24,223 nucleotides of DNA from Lachnospiraceae bacterium (GTDB lineage: Bacteria > Bacillota > Clostridia > Lachnospirales > Lachnospiraceae). The stretch is taken from the NCBI GenBank assembly GCA_900772845.1, contig CAAGSD010000041.1:1-24223 (forward strand), written 5' to 3'. Below, piece by piece: positions 13,584 through 21,975 of the stretch (positions are counted from its first letter, which is position 1; each line of letters starts with the position of its first letter). The notes beneath the pieces were generated by a model. The model saw nothing but the letters and a program-made list of their open reading frames with translations, made no database searches and had not been told where the DNA came from. The translations under genes and the position numbers were made by a program.

Positions 13584-15143
13584 TTATTTGGCGTAATCTA
13601 TTACGCGGCTCTCACGGATCACATTTACCTTGATCTGTCCGGGATATTCCAATTCAGCTTCGATCTGCTTTGAAATATCTCTTGCCAACAGCACCATATC
13701 GGCATCTGTAATCTGCTCGGGCACTACCATAACACGAACTTCACGACCTGCCTGAATAGCAAAAGATTTATCTACACCTTTGAAATTGTTTGTGATATCT
13801 TCTAACTGTCTTAATCTGCTAGTATAGGTTTCCAGTGTTTCCCTTCTAGCTCCCGGTCTTGCAGCAGATATTGTATCAGCAGCTTGTACAATACATGCAA
13901 TCAGGGAAGTAGGCTCTACATCGCCATGGTGAGATTCCACTGCATTAATAACAGTAGCGTTCTCCTTGTATTTCCGACACAGTTCAGCACCCAGCTGAAT
14001 ATGGGAACCTTCCATTTCGTGGTCTACTGCCTTACCGATATCATGCAGCAGTCCCGCTCTCTTGGCAAGTCTCACATCCAGTCCCAGCTCTGCTGCCAGA
14101 AGACCTGACAACTGTGCAACCTCGATGGAATGCTTTAATGCGTTCTGACCATAGCTGGTACGGAATTTCATCTTGCCGAGTAATCTTACCAGTTCGGGAT
14201 GGATACCATGTACACCAACCTCCAGGGTTGCGGCTTCTCCCTCTTCCTTGATCATTACTTCGACTTCCTTCTGCGCTTTCTCTACCATCTCTTCGATTCT
14301 GGCCGGATGGATACGTCCGTCCACGATCAGTTTCTCCAGCGCAATTCTCGCTACTTCACGACGGATCGGATCAAATCCGGACAGGATTACTGCTTCCGGT
14401 GTATCATCAATGATCAGGTCTACACCTGTCATGGTCTCAAGGGTACGGATGTTACGTCCCTCACGTCCGATGATACGTCCCTTCATTTCGTCATTCGGTA
14501 ACTGTACAACGGAAATTGTAGTCTCAGAGACATGGTCTGCTGCACATCTCTGTATAGCGTTAACCACATATTCCTTTGCCTTTTTGTCTGCTTCTTCTTT
14601 GGCCCGACTCTCCATTTCCTTGATCATCACGGCCGATTCATGTTTCACTTCATCTTCAACAATTTTCAATAAGTAGTCTTTTGCTTGTTCAGAGGTTAAT
14701 CCGGAAATTCGTTCCAGTTCCTGCACACGCTGCTCATTCAGTCTTGAGACTTCTTCCTTCATGCGATTGAGGGATTCTTCTCTGGATGCTAAACTTGCTT
14801 CGCGCTTCTCGATGGCATCTGCTTTCTTATCGATGTTCTCTTCCTTCTGCTGAACTCTGCGCTCATACCGCTGGGCTTCCGCTCTGCGTTCCTTGATCTC
14901 TTTGTCCAGTTCATTCTTGGTACGAATGGACTCTTCCTTGACTTCCAGGAGTGATTCACGCTTTTTGTTCTCTGCAGTCTTCAGGGCTTCATCAATAATC
15001 TCTCTTGCCTTCTCCTCTGCGTTGCCGATGGTTCCCTCTGCGTTCTTCTTCAGACGGCTCGTGGTAACCTTTGCTGTGATCAGCACTGCAGCTATAATGG
15101 CAAAAACAGAAACCACTAATACTATTACAATATTAGTGTCCAC
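13584..15143 (-). CDS. rny: Ribonuclease Y
   Basis: RNase Y is the membrane-anchored endoribonuclease that starts mRNA decay in many Bacillota. The 519-residue protein has the full family layout: one N-terminal membrane helix (residues 4-23), a long charged coiled coil (about 35-190), a KH domain with GREGR at 226-230, and an HD domain with LLHDIGKA (His367, Asp368). The start is GTG at 15143, the codon that follows the strong site AAGGAGG. That site lies in a small hairpin (15147-15159), which may limit translation. It has its own promoter and terminator. Confidence 0.96.
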   Translation of the reverse strand: MDTNIVIVLVVSVFAIIAAVLITAKVTTSRLKKNAEGTIGNAEEKAREIIDEALKTAENKKRESLLEVKEESIRTKNELDKEIKERRAEAQRYERRVQQKEENIDKKADAIEKREASLASREESLNRMKEEVSRLNEQRVQELERISGLTSEQAKDYLLKIVEDEVKHESAVMIKEMESRAKEEADKKAKEYVVNAIQRCAADHVSETTISVVQLPNDEMKGRIIGREGRNIRTLETMTGVDLIIDDTPEAVILSGFDPIRREVARIALEKLIVDGRIHPARIEEMVEKAQKEVEVMIKEEGEAATLEVGVHGIHPELVRLLGKMKFRTSYGQNALKHSIEVAQLSGLLAAELGLDVRLAKRAGLLHDIGKAVDHEMEGSHIQLGAELCRKYKENATVINAVESHHGDVEPTSLIACIVQAADTISAARPGARRETLETYTSRLRQLEDITNNFKGVDKSFAIQAGREVRVMVVPEQITDADMVLLARDISKQIEAELEYPGQIKVNVIRESRVIDYAK

Positions 15144-15146
15144 TAC

Positions 15147-15159
15147 AGGAGCACCTCCT
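15147..15159 (-). promoter_or_regulatory. rny ribosome site within a hairpin
   Basis: Read on the minus strand, AGGAG-GTG-CTCCT folds back on itself, so the Shine-Dalgarno sequence is paired in a 5-bp stem just before a GTG start. This would lower or regulate translation; a 3-base loop makes the hairpin only moderately stable. Confidence 0.45.
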
Positions 15160-15259
15160 TATGAAATTTTCATTGTACATTTTGCTCCGACAATACAAAT
15201 TATCGTTCATAATAGAATGCAATTTATGTACATTCTAACAAGCAATTCACAACAGTATT

Positions 15260-15288
15260 AGTGTAAACTGAAATCACACCCATGTCAA
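15260..15288 (-). promoter_or_regulatory. Sigma-A promoter of rny
   Basis: A consensus TTGACA (15288-15283) and TACACT (15265-15260) are 17 bases apart on the minus strand. The predicted leader to GTG 15143 is about 110 bases, long for this window. Confidence 0.65.
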
Positions 15289-15376
15289 GTACAAGTCGCA
15301 ATTAGTCCAAAAATAGTTCCTATATCAAAACAATCTTTGTGCATTATTTCTTGCTATTATATGTCGTCCGGCATTC

Positions 15377-16006
15377 TCAGAAATCATCGCTATGCATGCC
15401 ACCGATGGCCTTGCGGATAGCTTCTGCGGAGAATCCCTTTCTGGCCAGAAAAGCGTAGATCTTCTGACGTTCCTTCCAGTCTGTCTCTGCTTCCGGATCA
15501 TAGTGCTTCTTATGAAGCTGTTCCCGGATCATACGCTGTTCGTCCTGCTCCCCACCGTTCTCCCGCCAGACCTGCCAGGCCTCTTCCATGGTAACTGCTG
15601 AGATTCCTTTGCCCTGCAGATCCTGTTCGATCCGCCGCCTGCTGCGGCTGTCCTCATGGTAAGTAATATAATCCACGGCATATCGAAGATCATCAATATA
15701 ATGAAAGCCCGCCACATAGACGATAGCCTGCTCTATGATCTCCGCCGGATAAAATCCCTGTTGCAATTTTGTCCTCAGCTGTGCCGTGGTATATTCTCTT
15801 CCCTGCAAAAGATTCATAGCCCGCAGTTTCGCCCGCTTGGGAAGTACTTCCTGCATGATGGTCCGATAGTCTTCCTCGCTTAATTGCTGACCTTCCTTTA
15901 TATGGTAGAGACGCAATTCGCCTTTGTACAATACAAAGGCGAACTCCTGATCAATGTATACTTTACTTCTCGATTTGGATAGTTCCGTAACCTGTGTTAC
16001 CAGCAT
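15377..16006 (-). CDS. recX: Recombination regulator RecX
   Basis: RecX binds RecA filaments and limits their activity. The product from ATG 16006 has 210 residues and is made of short helical repeats, with motifs such as LRAMNLLQGREYTTAQLRTKL, YIDDLRYAVDYI and AFLARKGFSAEAIRKAI. I chose 16006 rather than the longer frame starting at 16042 because it lies only four bases after the recA stop codon and has AAGGAAG within the last recA codons as its ribosome site. The tight spacing indicates cotranscription, and perhaps translational coupling, with recA. No clear terminator was seen after it. Confidence 0.9.
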   Translation of the reverse strand: MLVTQVTELSKSRSKVYIDQEFAFVLYKGELRLYHIKEGQQLSEEDYRTIMQEVLPKRAKLRAMNLLQGREYTTAQLRTKLQQGFYPAEIIEQAIVYVAGFHYIDDLRYAVDYITYHEDSRSRRRIEQDLQGKGISAVTMEEAWQVWRENGGEQDEQRMIREQLHKKHYDPEAETDWKERQKIYAFLARKGFSAEAIRKAIGGMHSDDF

Positions 16007-16010
16007 GGAT

Positions 16011-17039
16011 CTATTCTTCCTTCTCTGCTGCGGCAGTGACATCTGCCTTTAATCCGTAATGCTCTCTGACTTTCTCGGCAATCTCGTCGCAGATGGCAGG
16101 ATTGTCTTTTAAGTACTGCTTGGCATTCTCACGGCCCTGTCCGATCTTGTTGCCCTCGTAGGCATACCAGGCACCGGACTTTGCCACAACGTCACAGCTT
16201 GCTGCCAGATCCAGAATATCTCCTACCATGGAAATACCTTCACCAAACATGATATCGAACTCTGCCTCCTTGAAAGGCGGTGCAATCTTGTTCTTTACGA
16301 TCTTGACACGGGTACGGTTACCGATCACTTCGCCGCCCTGCTTCAGAGCTTCAATCCTTCTGACATCCAGTCGTACGGAAGAATAGAACTTCAGTGCACG
16401 TCCGCCGGTGGTGGTCTCCGGGTTACCAAACATTACGCCTACCTTCTCACGCAGCTGATTGATAAAGATAACCGTACAGTTGGACTTGCTGATCACAGCG
16501 GTCAGCTTACGCAGCGCCTGGGACATCAGTCGTGCCTGTAAGCCCACGTGGCTGTCTCCCATATCACCGTCGATCTCGGCCTTGGGTACCAATGCGGCAA
16601 CGGAGTCCACTACGATAATGTCAATGGCTCCGGAGCGTACCATGGTCTCCGTGATCTCCAGTGCCTGCTCACCGTTGTCCGGCTGGGAAATGTACAGATT
16701 ATCAATATCTACTCCGATATTCTTCGCATAGACGGGATCCAGAGCATGCTCTGCATCGATGAATCCGGCAATACCGCCTCTCTTCTGTACCTCTGCGATC
16801 ATATGTAAGGTAACGGTGGTCTTACCACTGGATTCCGGTCCGTAGATCTCAATGATTCTTCCTTTGGGAATACCGCCCAGTCCTAACGCTATATCCAAAC
16901 TTAAAGAACCGGTGGGGATGGTCTCCACATTCATCTGTGCCGTGGGATCTCCCAGCTTCATTACTGCGCCCTTTCCGTACTGCTTCTCAATCTGGCTCAG
17001 CGCCGCATCCAATGCTTTAAGCTTATCGTCTTTTTCCAT
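16011..17039 (-). CDS. recA: Recombinase RecA
   Basis: RecA forms filaments on single-stranded DNA, drives strand exchange and triggers LexA self-cleavage. The 342-residue product from ATG 17039 is of normal length. Walker A is GPESSGKT (residues 67-74); the IIVVDSVAALVPKAEIDGD block is the Walker B region, and FINQLREKVGVMFGNPETTTGG is loop-L2 and neighbouring sequence. The start is chosen for its strong site AAAGGAG six bases upstream; the longer frame to 17114 crosses the promoter and operators. recX follows directly. Two LexA-like sites lie at the promoter, so damage induction is expected. Confidence 0.98.
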   Translation of the reverse strand: MEKDDKLKALDAALSQIEKQYGKGAVMKLGDPTAQMNVETIPTGSLSLDIALGLGGIPKGRIIEIYGPESSGKTTVTLHMIAEVQKRGGIAGFIDAEHALDPVYAKNIGVDIDNLYISQPDNGEQALEITETMVRSGAIDIIVVDSVAALVPKAEIDGDMGDSHVGLQARLMSQALRKLTAVISKSNCTVIFINQLREKVGVMFGNPETTTGGRALKFYSSVRLDVRRIEALKQGGEVIGNRTRVKIVKNKIAPPFKEAEFDIMFGEGISMVGDILDLAASCDVVAKSGAWYAYEGNKIGQGRENAKQYLKDNPAICDEIAEKVREHYGLKADVTAAAEKEE

Positions 17040-17060
17040 GTCAATCTCCTTTTTGTTTAA

Positions 17061-17074
17061 GGAACAAATGTTCT
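17061..17074. promoter_or_regulatory. LexA (SOS) operator 2 of recA
   Basis: GGAACAAATGTTCT contains GAAC-N4-GTTC and fits the Bacillus-type consensus CGAACRNRYGTTYG except at the two outer bases. It lies downstream of the predicted transcript start, between promoter and ribosome site. Confidence 0.75.
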
Positions 17075-17085
17075 GCTTTTTATTT

Positions 17086-17114
17086 AGGATAAAACATTTG
17101 TTCGTGTTTGTCAA
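17086..17114 (-). promoter_or_regulatory. Sigma-A promoter of recA-recX
   Basis: A consensus TTGACA (17114-17109) and TATCCT (17091-17086) are 17 bases apart on the minus strand. Operator 1 lies in the spacer and operator 2 in the leader of about 40 bases. Confidence 0.75.
17091..17104 (-). promoter_or_regulatory. LexA (SOS) operator 1 of recA
   Basis: Read on the minus strand, CGAACAAATGTTTT matches CGAACRNRYGTTYG at 13 of 14 positions. It fills the spacer between the -35 and -10 hexamers, so bound LexA would block RNA polymerase directly. Confidence 0.8.
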
Positions 17115-17245
17115 TGTCTATTTTTATTATACGCATTTTATGTCCATTAAAACTCTCTCATAAGCATTCCCCCCTTATTTTTTCGTTCCGATGATCGTCT
17201 GAAATTTTGGCGAATGCCTGAATTGTCGATAATCAGAGATAAAAA

Positions 17246-17301
17246 GATACAAAAAGAATGTATCACACCTCCCCGCTTCCCGCAAGGACACATGATACAT
17301 T
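17246..17301 (-). terminator. Terminator of cinA with a competing upstream arm
   Basis: On the minus strand GATACA (17264-17259) and TGTATC (17251-17246) form a short stem followed by TTTTT, which should end cinA transcripts. A third copy upstream gives a 9-bp arm, AATGTATCA (17301-17293), that can pair with TGATACATT (17265-17257) over a G-rich 27-base spacer. The two pairings exclude each other, as in an attenuator. The stem is short and function is uncertain. Confidence 0.5.
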
Positions 17302-17373
17302 TCCTGTATTTTCGGCACTATCTACAATTTTCTACCCCCTTATTTTGAGGGTATCTTACAAATTCTATTTTTG

Positions 17374-18639
17374 TTACTTTTTACCAAAAGTGACTTTGCT
17401 GAAGTATTTCAGGATACAGCTGCGCATAAGGATCAGTGCCGCAGAGGCAGATGCCTCCCTGATCTGGCTGCGGGTTCCGGAGAAATGATACTCCTTTACC
17501 GTGACTTCTCCCTTTACGCTGCAACCGATATATACCAGTCCCACCGGCTTTTCCTCGGTTCCACCATCCGGTCCGGCGATTCCGGTTACTGCCACAGACA
17601 CATCCGCTTTTAACAGAAGCGCCGCTCCTTTTGCCATCTCTGCGGCCGTCTTGCTGCTGACGGCACCGTATTTATCCAGAGTGCTCTTGCGCACTCCCAG
17701 GAATTTCCGTTTTGCCTTATTGGAATAGGTCACCAGCCCGGCCTTATAGCATTCCGATACCCCGGGGACATTGATGATCCTTGCTGCGATCATGCCTCCG
17801 GTACAGGATTCCGCAGTTGTCACCGTCAGATCGTTGGCCAGCAGCAGATCTGCCACGGCCATCTCCAGGGTGGTCTCCGCCTTAGTACTGTAAACATCCG
17901 CTCCGAAGCGGGATTTCAGTTCCTTCACCACGGGCTTGATGGCTTTTCCGGCCGCCTTGGCATTTTCTCCGGAAGCGGTCACCCGGATATGTACTTCGCC
18001 GGTCTTGGCATAGGTCGCTATCGTAGGATTGGTCTGTCCATCGATCAGATCCTTCAGAGTATCCTCCACCTGACTCTCCGGCACACCACAGAGCTTTACC
18101 ATCTGAGAACAGATCACCCCGGGAGTCATTGCATCCAGATAAGGAAGCACCTGCTGCTCGAACATGGGAATCAGTTCGGCAGGAGGTCCCGGTAACAACA
18201 CAATACGGTTCTTCTCCGTCTCCAGAATGATGCCCGGTGCCGTTCCGTTATCGTTGTCCAGTACCTTCGCACCTTCGGGCACCATGGCCTGTTTCCAGTT
18301 GTTCTCCGTGGGCTGGATATCTCTTACCGCAAAAAATTCGGCAATGCGCTCCATGCTGTGATCATCCACCGACAGATTTTTCCCGCATACCTTTGCCACG
18401 GTCTCCTTGGTGAGATCATCCTCCGTGGGTCCCAGTCCACCGGATAACAGAATCACATCCGAACGCTCCATGGCACATTTCAGTACTCCCGTCAGTCTCT
18501 CCGCATTATCTCCCACCACCGTCTGGTAATAGCAGTCCAGTCCGGCTTCCGCAAGCTTTTCCGCCAGATAAGCCGCATTTGTATTTACAATGTTCCCCAG
18601 TAGTATTTCGGTACCTACACAAATGATCTCCGCTGTCAT
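17374..18639 (-). CDS. cinA: CinA-family NMN deamidase / damage-inducible protein
   Basis: The 421-residue protein has the two usual CinA parts. The N-terminal molybdopterin-binding-like domain (about 1-170) carries GTEILLGNIVNTN and LSGGLGPTEDD, and in characterised homologues acts as ADP-ribose pyrophosphatase. The C-terminal domain (about 260-415) carries TAESCTGGMIA, AGLVTYSN and AVTGIAGPDGGTEEKPVGLV, the nicotinamide mononucleotide deamidase signature. Together they recycle NAD breakdown products. ATG 18639 is preceded by AAAGGCGG. In other Gram-positive bacteria cinA precedes recA in a competence operon; here it is immediately upstream but a terminator and a separate recA promoter lie between. 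Confidence 0.95.
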   Translation of the reverse strand: MTAEIICVGTEILLGNIVNTNAAYLAEKLAEAGLDCYYQTVVGDNAERLTGVLKCAMERSDVILLSGGLGPTEDDLTKETVAKVCGKNLSVDDHSMERIAEFFAVRDIQPTENNWKQAMVPEGAKVLDNDNGTAPGIILETEKNRIVLLPGPPAELIPMFEQQVLPYLDAMTPGVICSQMVKLCGVPESQVEDTLKDLIDGQTNPTIATYAKTGEVHIRVTASGENAKAAGKAIKPVVKELKSRFGADVYSTKAETTLEMAVADLLLANDLTVTTAESCTGGMIAARIINVPGVSECYKAGLVTYSNKAKRKFLGVRKSTLDKYGAVSSKTAAEMAKGAALLLKADVSVAVTGIAGPDGGTEEKPVGLVYIGCSVKGEVTVKEYHFSGTRSQIREASASAALILMRSCILKYFSKVTFGKK

Positions 18640-18687
18640 ATCTTTACCGCCTTTCGCCGTCGCTTGTCCTACATCTTTTCCACAGAC

Positions 18688-18716
18688 AGTATACTACACT
18701 TCTTGAACAGAGAAAA
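18688..18716 (-). promoter_or_regulatory. Possible promoter of cinA
   Basis: TATACT (18693-18688) is a good -10 on the minus strand; TTTTCT (18716-18711), 17 bases upstream, is a weak -35. It lies between the AraC-type gene's stop codon and cinA, giving a leader of about 40 bases. Confidence 0.4.
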
Positions 18717-18725
18717 GGAAATATT

Positions 18726-19598
18726 TTATTCCAACGGGGTTTCGGCTTCCACTTTTTCCTGATTCCAGAGCTGGTGCCGTATTTTTTCATCCGTTCCCTT
18801 GTGGCTCCTCTCCCGCCACTGGGTGGGAGTGCATTCGTACCTTTTCTGAAAACAACGATGGAAAGTCCGCATATTAGGGAATCCGCATTCATAACTGATC
18901 TCGGTCACCGTTTTCCTGCTGTCCTTCAGTAGATTACAGGCCATGATCATCCGTTGCTGCGCCACATAGGAAGGGAAGGAAATATTTAACTGGGAAGAAA
19001 AAATGTGGGACAGATAATACGGACTGATGCCCAGTTCTTTTGCCACCTTCTGGGCCGTCAGTTCTCCAGTGATATTGTCGTTGATATATTGCAGAAGCTT
19101 CTGCGTGATATTCAGATCCGAGGGCTTGTCCTTCTTAATAACCGCCACATTTTCATACATATCCGCCAGCAGCGCCATCAGAAGTCCCTTATCCTGCCGG
19201 AACGGCCGCAACTCCTTATGCAGCCCGATGTCCGCCAGAATGTTTAACACCATCTGTCCATATCTGCTGAGCATGCTTTTCTGAAAACAAGGAGACTTCA
19301 TATCATAATAGGTAAGTTCCTCCTGGAATTCCCCGATGGAATCCATATCCGCAATGATCAGAAGCATCCCCACCTCTCCCACAGAACTGTACGAATGGAT
19401 CTGGTTTGGATAGATCATCAGGCAGTCTCCTGTGGTCAGGTGATAATTCACCCCCGCCACCGTGGCGTCCATTTCTCCTTCCGTCACATGGACGAATTCC
19501 ATGTGCTTATGCAGATGGAACGGGAAATTCGGATGCCACCAGACATGGCAGTCATAGACCTTTTTCCGGCTCTCATAAAACGGTTTTACTGTATTCAT
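18726..19598 (-). CDS. AraC-family transcriptional regulator with cupin sensor domain
   Basis: The 290-residue product starts at ATG 19598. The N-terminal part (about 15-100) is an AraC-type cupin, seen in FPFHLHKHMEFVHVTEGEMD and GDCLMIYPNQIHSYSS, which in relatives binds a sugar or other small ligand. The C-terminal part (about 165-265) has two helix-turn-helix units, with VAKELGISPYYLSHIFSSQL and ISYECGFPNMRTFHRCFQKR. The longer frame to 19778 is rejected because it crosses a 12-bp inverted repeat and a likely promoter. It is divergent from the GH3 gene, so it most likely controls that gene and the binding protein in response to an oligosaccharide. The inducer is not known. Confidence 0.9.
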   Translation of the reverse strand: MNTVKPFYESRKKVYDCHVWWHPNFPFHLHKHMEFVHVTEGEMDATVAGVNYHLTTGDCLMIYPNQIHSYSSVGEVGMLLIIADMDSIGEFQEELTYYDMKSPCFQKSMLSRYGQMVLNILADIGLHKELRPFRQDKGLLMALLADMYENVAVIKKDKPSDLNITQKLLQYINDNITGELTAQKVAKELGISPYYLSHIFSSQLNISFPSYVAQQRMIMACNLLKDSRKTVTEISYECGFPNMRTFHRCFQKRYECTPTQWRERSHKGTDEKIRHQLWNQEKVEAETPLE

Positions 19599-19622
19599 AC
19601 TAAATTCCACACCTTTCACAGT

Positions 19623-19657
19623 CTGTAATCTTTGGGCCGCAGTCACAAAGATTACAG
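19623..19657. promoter_or_regulatory. Perfect 12-bp inverted repeat before the AraC-type gene
   Basis: CTGTAATCTTTG (19623-19634) and CAAAGATTACAG (19646-19657) flank 11 bases. It lies just after a possible -10, TAGAAT (19671-19666, minus strand), and 24 bases before ATG 19598. It could be an operator, for example for autoregulation, or a 5' mRNA hairpin. It has no T-tract and so is not a terminator. Confidence 0.55.
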
Positions 19658-19750
19658 TTCTCTGTATTCTACATACCATATTCCGTCTCAGATTTCTAGC
19701 TTTTATATTAAAAATAGCAATTTTTGTCCTATATGTAATTTCTTTTTGTC

Positions 19751-19779
19751 GTGCAGTCCACATATTTTTCACGTACAAT
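19751..19779 (+). promoter_or_regulatory. Probable activator-dependent promoter of the GH3 gene
   Basis: TACAAT (19774-19779) is a fair -10, but the -35 position (GTGCAG, 19751-19756) is poor. A weak -35 suits activation by the divergent AraC-type regulator. The ribosome site before ATG 19846 is also weak. Confidence 0.4.
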
Positions 19780-19845
19780 TAGTTTAAATGAAAGAGCTTC
19801 CAATTTTAAAACCTATAACCTCAAAACAAAGAAACGAGATAGCCT

Positions 19846-21975
19846 ATGAATCGTACAGAAGCCAGAGAAAAAGCTGCCGCACTGGTAGCGAAAATGACAA
19901 TAGAAGAAGCTGCTTCCCAGCTGTTGCACTCCTCTCCTGCAATCCCCCGTCTGGAAATTCCTGCCTATGACTGGTGGAGTGAAGCACTCCACGGTGTTGC
20001 AAGAGCCGGTACTGCCACCTGCTATCCGCAGGCGATTGGTCTGGGTGCAACTTTTGACCGTGAATTATTGCAGAAGATCGCCGGTTCCATCGCATTGGAA
20101 GCCCGGGCAAAATATAACGCTTATTCCCATCTCGGGGACCGTACCCGTTACAAGGGTGTGACCATGTGGTCTCCCAATATCAATATCTTCCGTGATCCCC
20201 GCTGGGGACGAGGCCAGGAGACCTACGGAGAGGATCCCGTGCTTACCGCTTCCCTTGGCTGTGCCTTTGTGGAAGGATTGCAGACCAAAAGAGACGGCTA
20301 CCTGACTACCGCCGCCTGCGCCAAGCATTTTGCAGTGCATTCCGGTCCGGAAGCTCTGCGTCACAGCTTTGACGCCAAAGCTACAAAAAAAGATTTGTGG
20401 GAAACTTATCTTCCCGCTTTTGAAGCCCTGGTGACACAGGCAGACGTGGAAGCTGTCATGGGTGCTTACAACCGTACCAACGAGGAACCCTGCTGTGCAC
20501 ACTCCTATCTTATGGAAGAAGTGCTTCGCGGCAAATGGCATTTTGAAGGCCATTTTGTCTCCGACTGCTGGGCGATCCGTGATTTCCACGAAGGGCATCA
20601 TGTAACCACTTTTCCCGAAGATTCCGCTGCTCTCGCTCTGGAGAAGGGCTGCGACTTAAATTGCGGCTGCACCTATGAATATATTTTACAGGCTTATAAA
20701 CAGGGAAAAGTGAGTGAAGAAGATATCCGCCGCAGTGCGGAAAGGCTTTTCACCACCAGATACCTGTTGGGGCTCTTTGATCACAGTTCCCTGGATGAGA
20801 TCCCCTACAATGTGGTGGGTTGTAAAGAGCACAGGGAACTGGCTTACCAGGCTGCTGTGGAAAGCTGTGTATTGTTGAAAAATGACGGCACACTGCCCCT
20901 TTCCTTAAAAGATAAAAAACGTGTAGCTGTCATCGGTCCCAATGCCGACAGTCATGCCGCATTAGTCGGCAATTACAACGGTACCCCGCCCCGCTCCATC
21001 ACTGTGGTGGAAGGCATCACAAGAATCTGTGAGGACACCGGCTGGGATGTGAATTATGCGGAAGGATGTCTGCTCTATGATGATCCTTCGGTACGAAAGG
21101 TATTCCAGAACTACCGTATTCCCGAAGCTGTGGCACTGGCAGGTTCCTGTGATCTCGCCATTGTATGCATCGGTCTTGATTCCACACTGGAGGGCGAGCA
21201 GGGAGATGTCGGCAATGCATTTGCCAGTGGAGACAAGCCGGACCTACTGCTTCCCAGGATCCAAAGGGATCTGGTGGAACAAGTCATCGCTACCGGTACT
21301 CCGGCGATCCTGATCGATCTGGCCGGAAGCCCCATTGATCTGTCCGCTTACGAAGATCAGGTGCCTGCGATCCTGCATGCCTGGTATCCCGGCGGAGAAG
21401 GCGGACGGGCGATTGCAGATATCCTGTTCGGCAAAGCATCTCCGAGCGGCAAGCTGCCCCTTACTTTCTATTATAATGACAGCCCTCTGCCAGACATTAC
21501 TGATTACCATATGACCGGACGCACCTACCGCTATTTTGAAGGAAGCCCCTGGAAGCCTTTCGGTTTCGGACTCACCTACGGAGAATTACAGATCACAGAG
21601 GCGAAAGTATCTGAAGTTGATTACACGAAGGAGATTCCTTCCTCACAGATCACGGTACACTGTGAGAATCCCACGGATCGTAACCTGAGTGATGTTTTAC
21701 AGGTATATGCCCATGTGAACGGTTCCCCTAACGAAGTTCCCAACCACAAGCTGGCAGCCTTTGAGCGTATCCGCCTGGATGCCGGGGAAAGCAAAGATTT
21801 CCGGATCACTGTTCCGGCTTCCGCATTTACTACGGTAGACGATTCCGGTAACAGAGTATTTGATGGCACTTCTGCTACGCTGTATCTGGGATTTTCCCAG
21901 TCGGACTTCACTGAAGATGGTCAGAAGGCCTATGCAAGTGGCAGAGGTCAGATCTTCGAGGTTATTTTACAATGA
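19846..21975 (+). CDS. Glycoside hydrolase family 3, beta-xylosidase/glucosidase type
   Basis: It removes non-reducing sugar units from short beta-linked oligosaccharides by a retaining mechanism. The 709-residue protein has the GH3 N-terminal barrel with WSEALHGVARAG (44-55), RDPRWGRGQETYGEDP (116-131), the KHF triad at 160-162 and the nucleophile Asp240 in VSDCWAI. The alpha/beta sandwich domain follows (AVIGPNAD at about 362) and then a fibronectin type III-like C-terminal domain. No signal peptide is present, so it acts on imported sugars in the cytoplasm. The WSEALHG form is common in xylosidases and arabinosidases, but specificity cannot be fixed by eye. SDCW replaces the more usual SDCG or SDWG. 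It is followed by the binding-protein gene after a 110-base structured leader. Confidence 0.93.
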   Translation: MNRTEAREKAAALVAKMTIEEAASQLLHSSPAIPRLEIPAYDWWSEALHGVARAGTATCYPQAIGLGATFDRELLQKIAGSIALEARAKYNAYSHLGDRTRYKGVTMWSPNINIFRDPRWGRGQETYGEDPVLTASLGCAFVEGLQTKRDGYLTTAACAKHFAVHSGPEALRHSFDAKATKKDLWETYLPAFEALVTQADVEAVMGAYNRTNEEPCCAHSYLMEEVLRGKWHFEGHFVSDCWAIRDFHEGHHVTTFPEDSAALALEKGCDLNCGCTYEYILQAYKQGKVSEEDIRRSAERLFTTRYLLGLFDHSSLDEIPYNVVGCKEHRELAYQAAVESCVLLKNDGTLPLSLKDKKRVAVIGPNADSHAALVGNYNGTPPRSITVVEGITRICEDTGWDVNYAEGCLLYDDPSVRKVFQNYRIPEAVALAGSCDLAIVCIGLDSTLEGEQGDVGNAFASGDKPDLLLPRIQRDLVEQVIATGTPAILIDLAGSPIDLSAYEDQVPAILHAWYPGGEGGRAIADILFGKASPSGKLPLTFYYNDSPLPDITDYHMTGRTYRYFEGSPWKPFGFGLTYGELQITEAKVSEVDYTKEIPSSQITVHCENPTDRNLSDVLQVYAHVNGSPNEVPNHKLAAFERIRLDAGESKDFRITVPASAFTTVDDSGNRVFDGTSATLYLGFSQSDFTEDGQKAYASGRGQIFEVILQ

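Noticed and set aside
17040..17114. Extended RecA start at 17114
   Set aside because: The region contains the promoter, both LexA operators and the ribosome site of the 17039 start.
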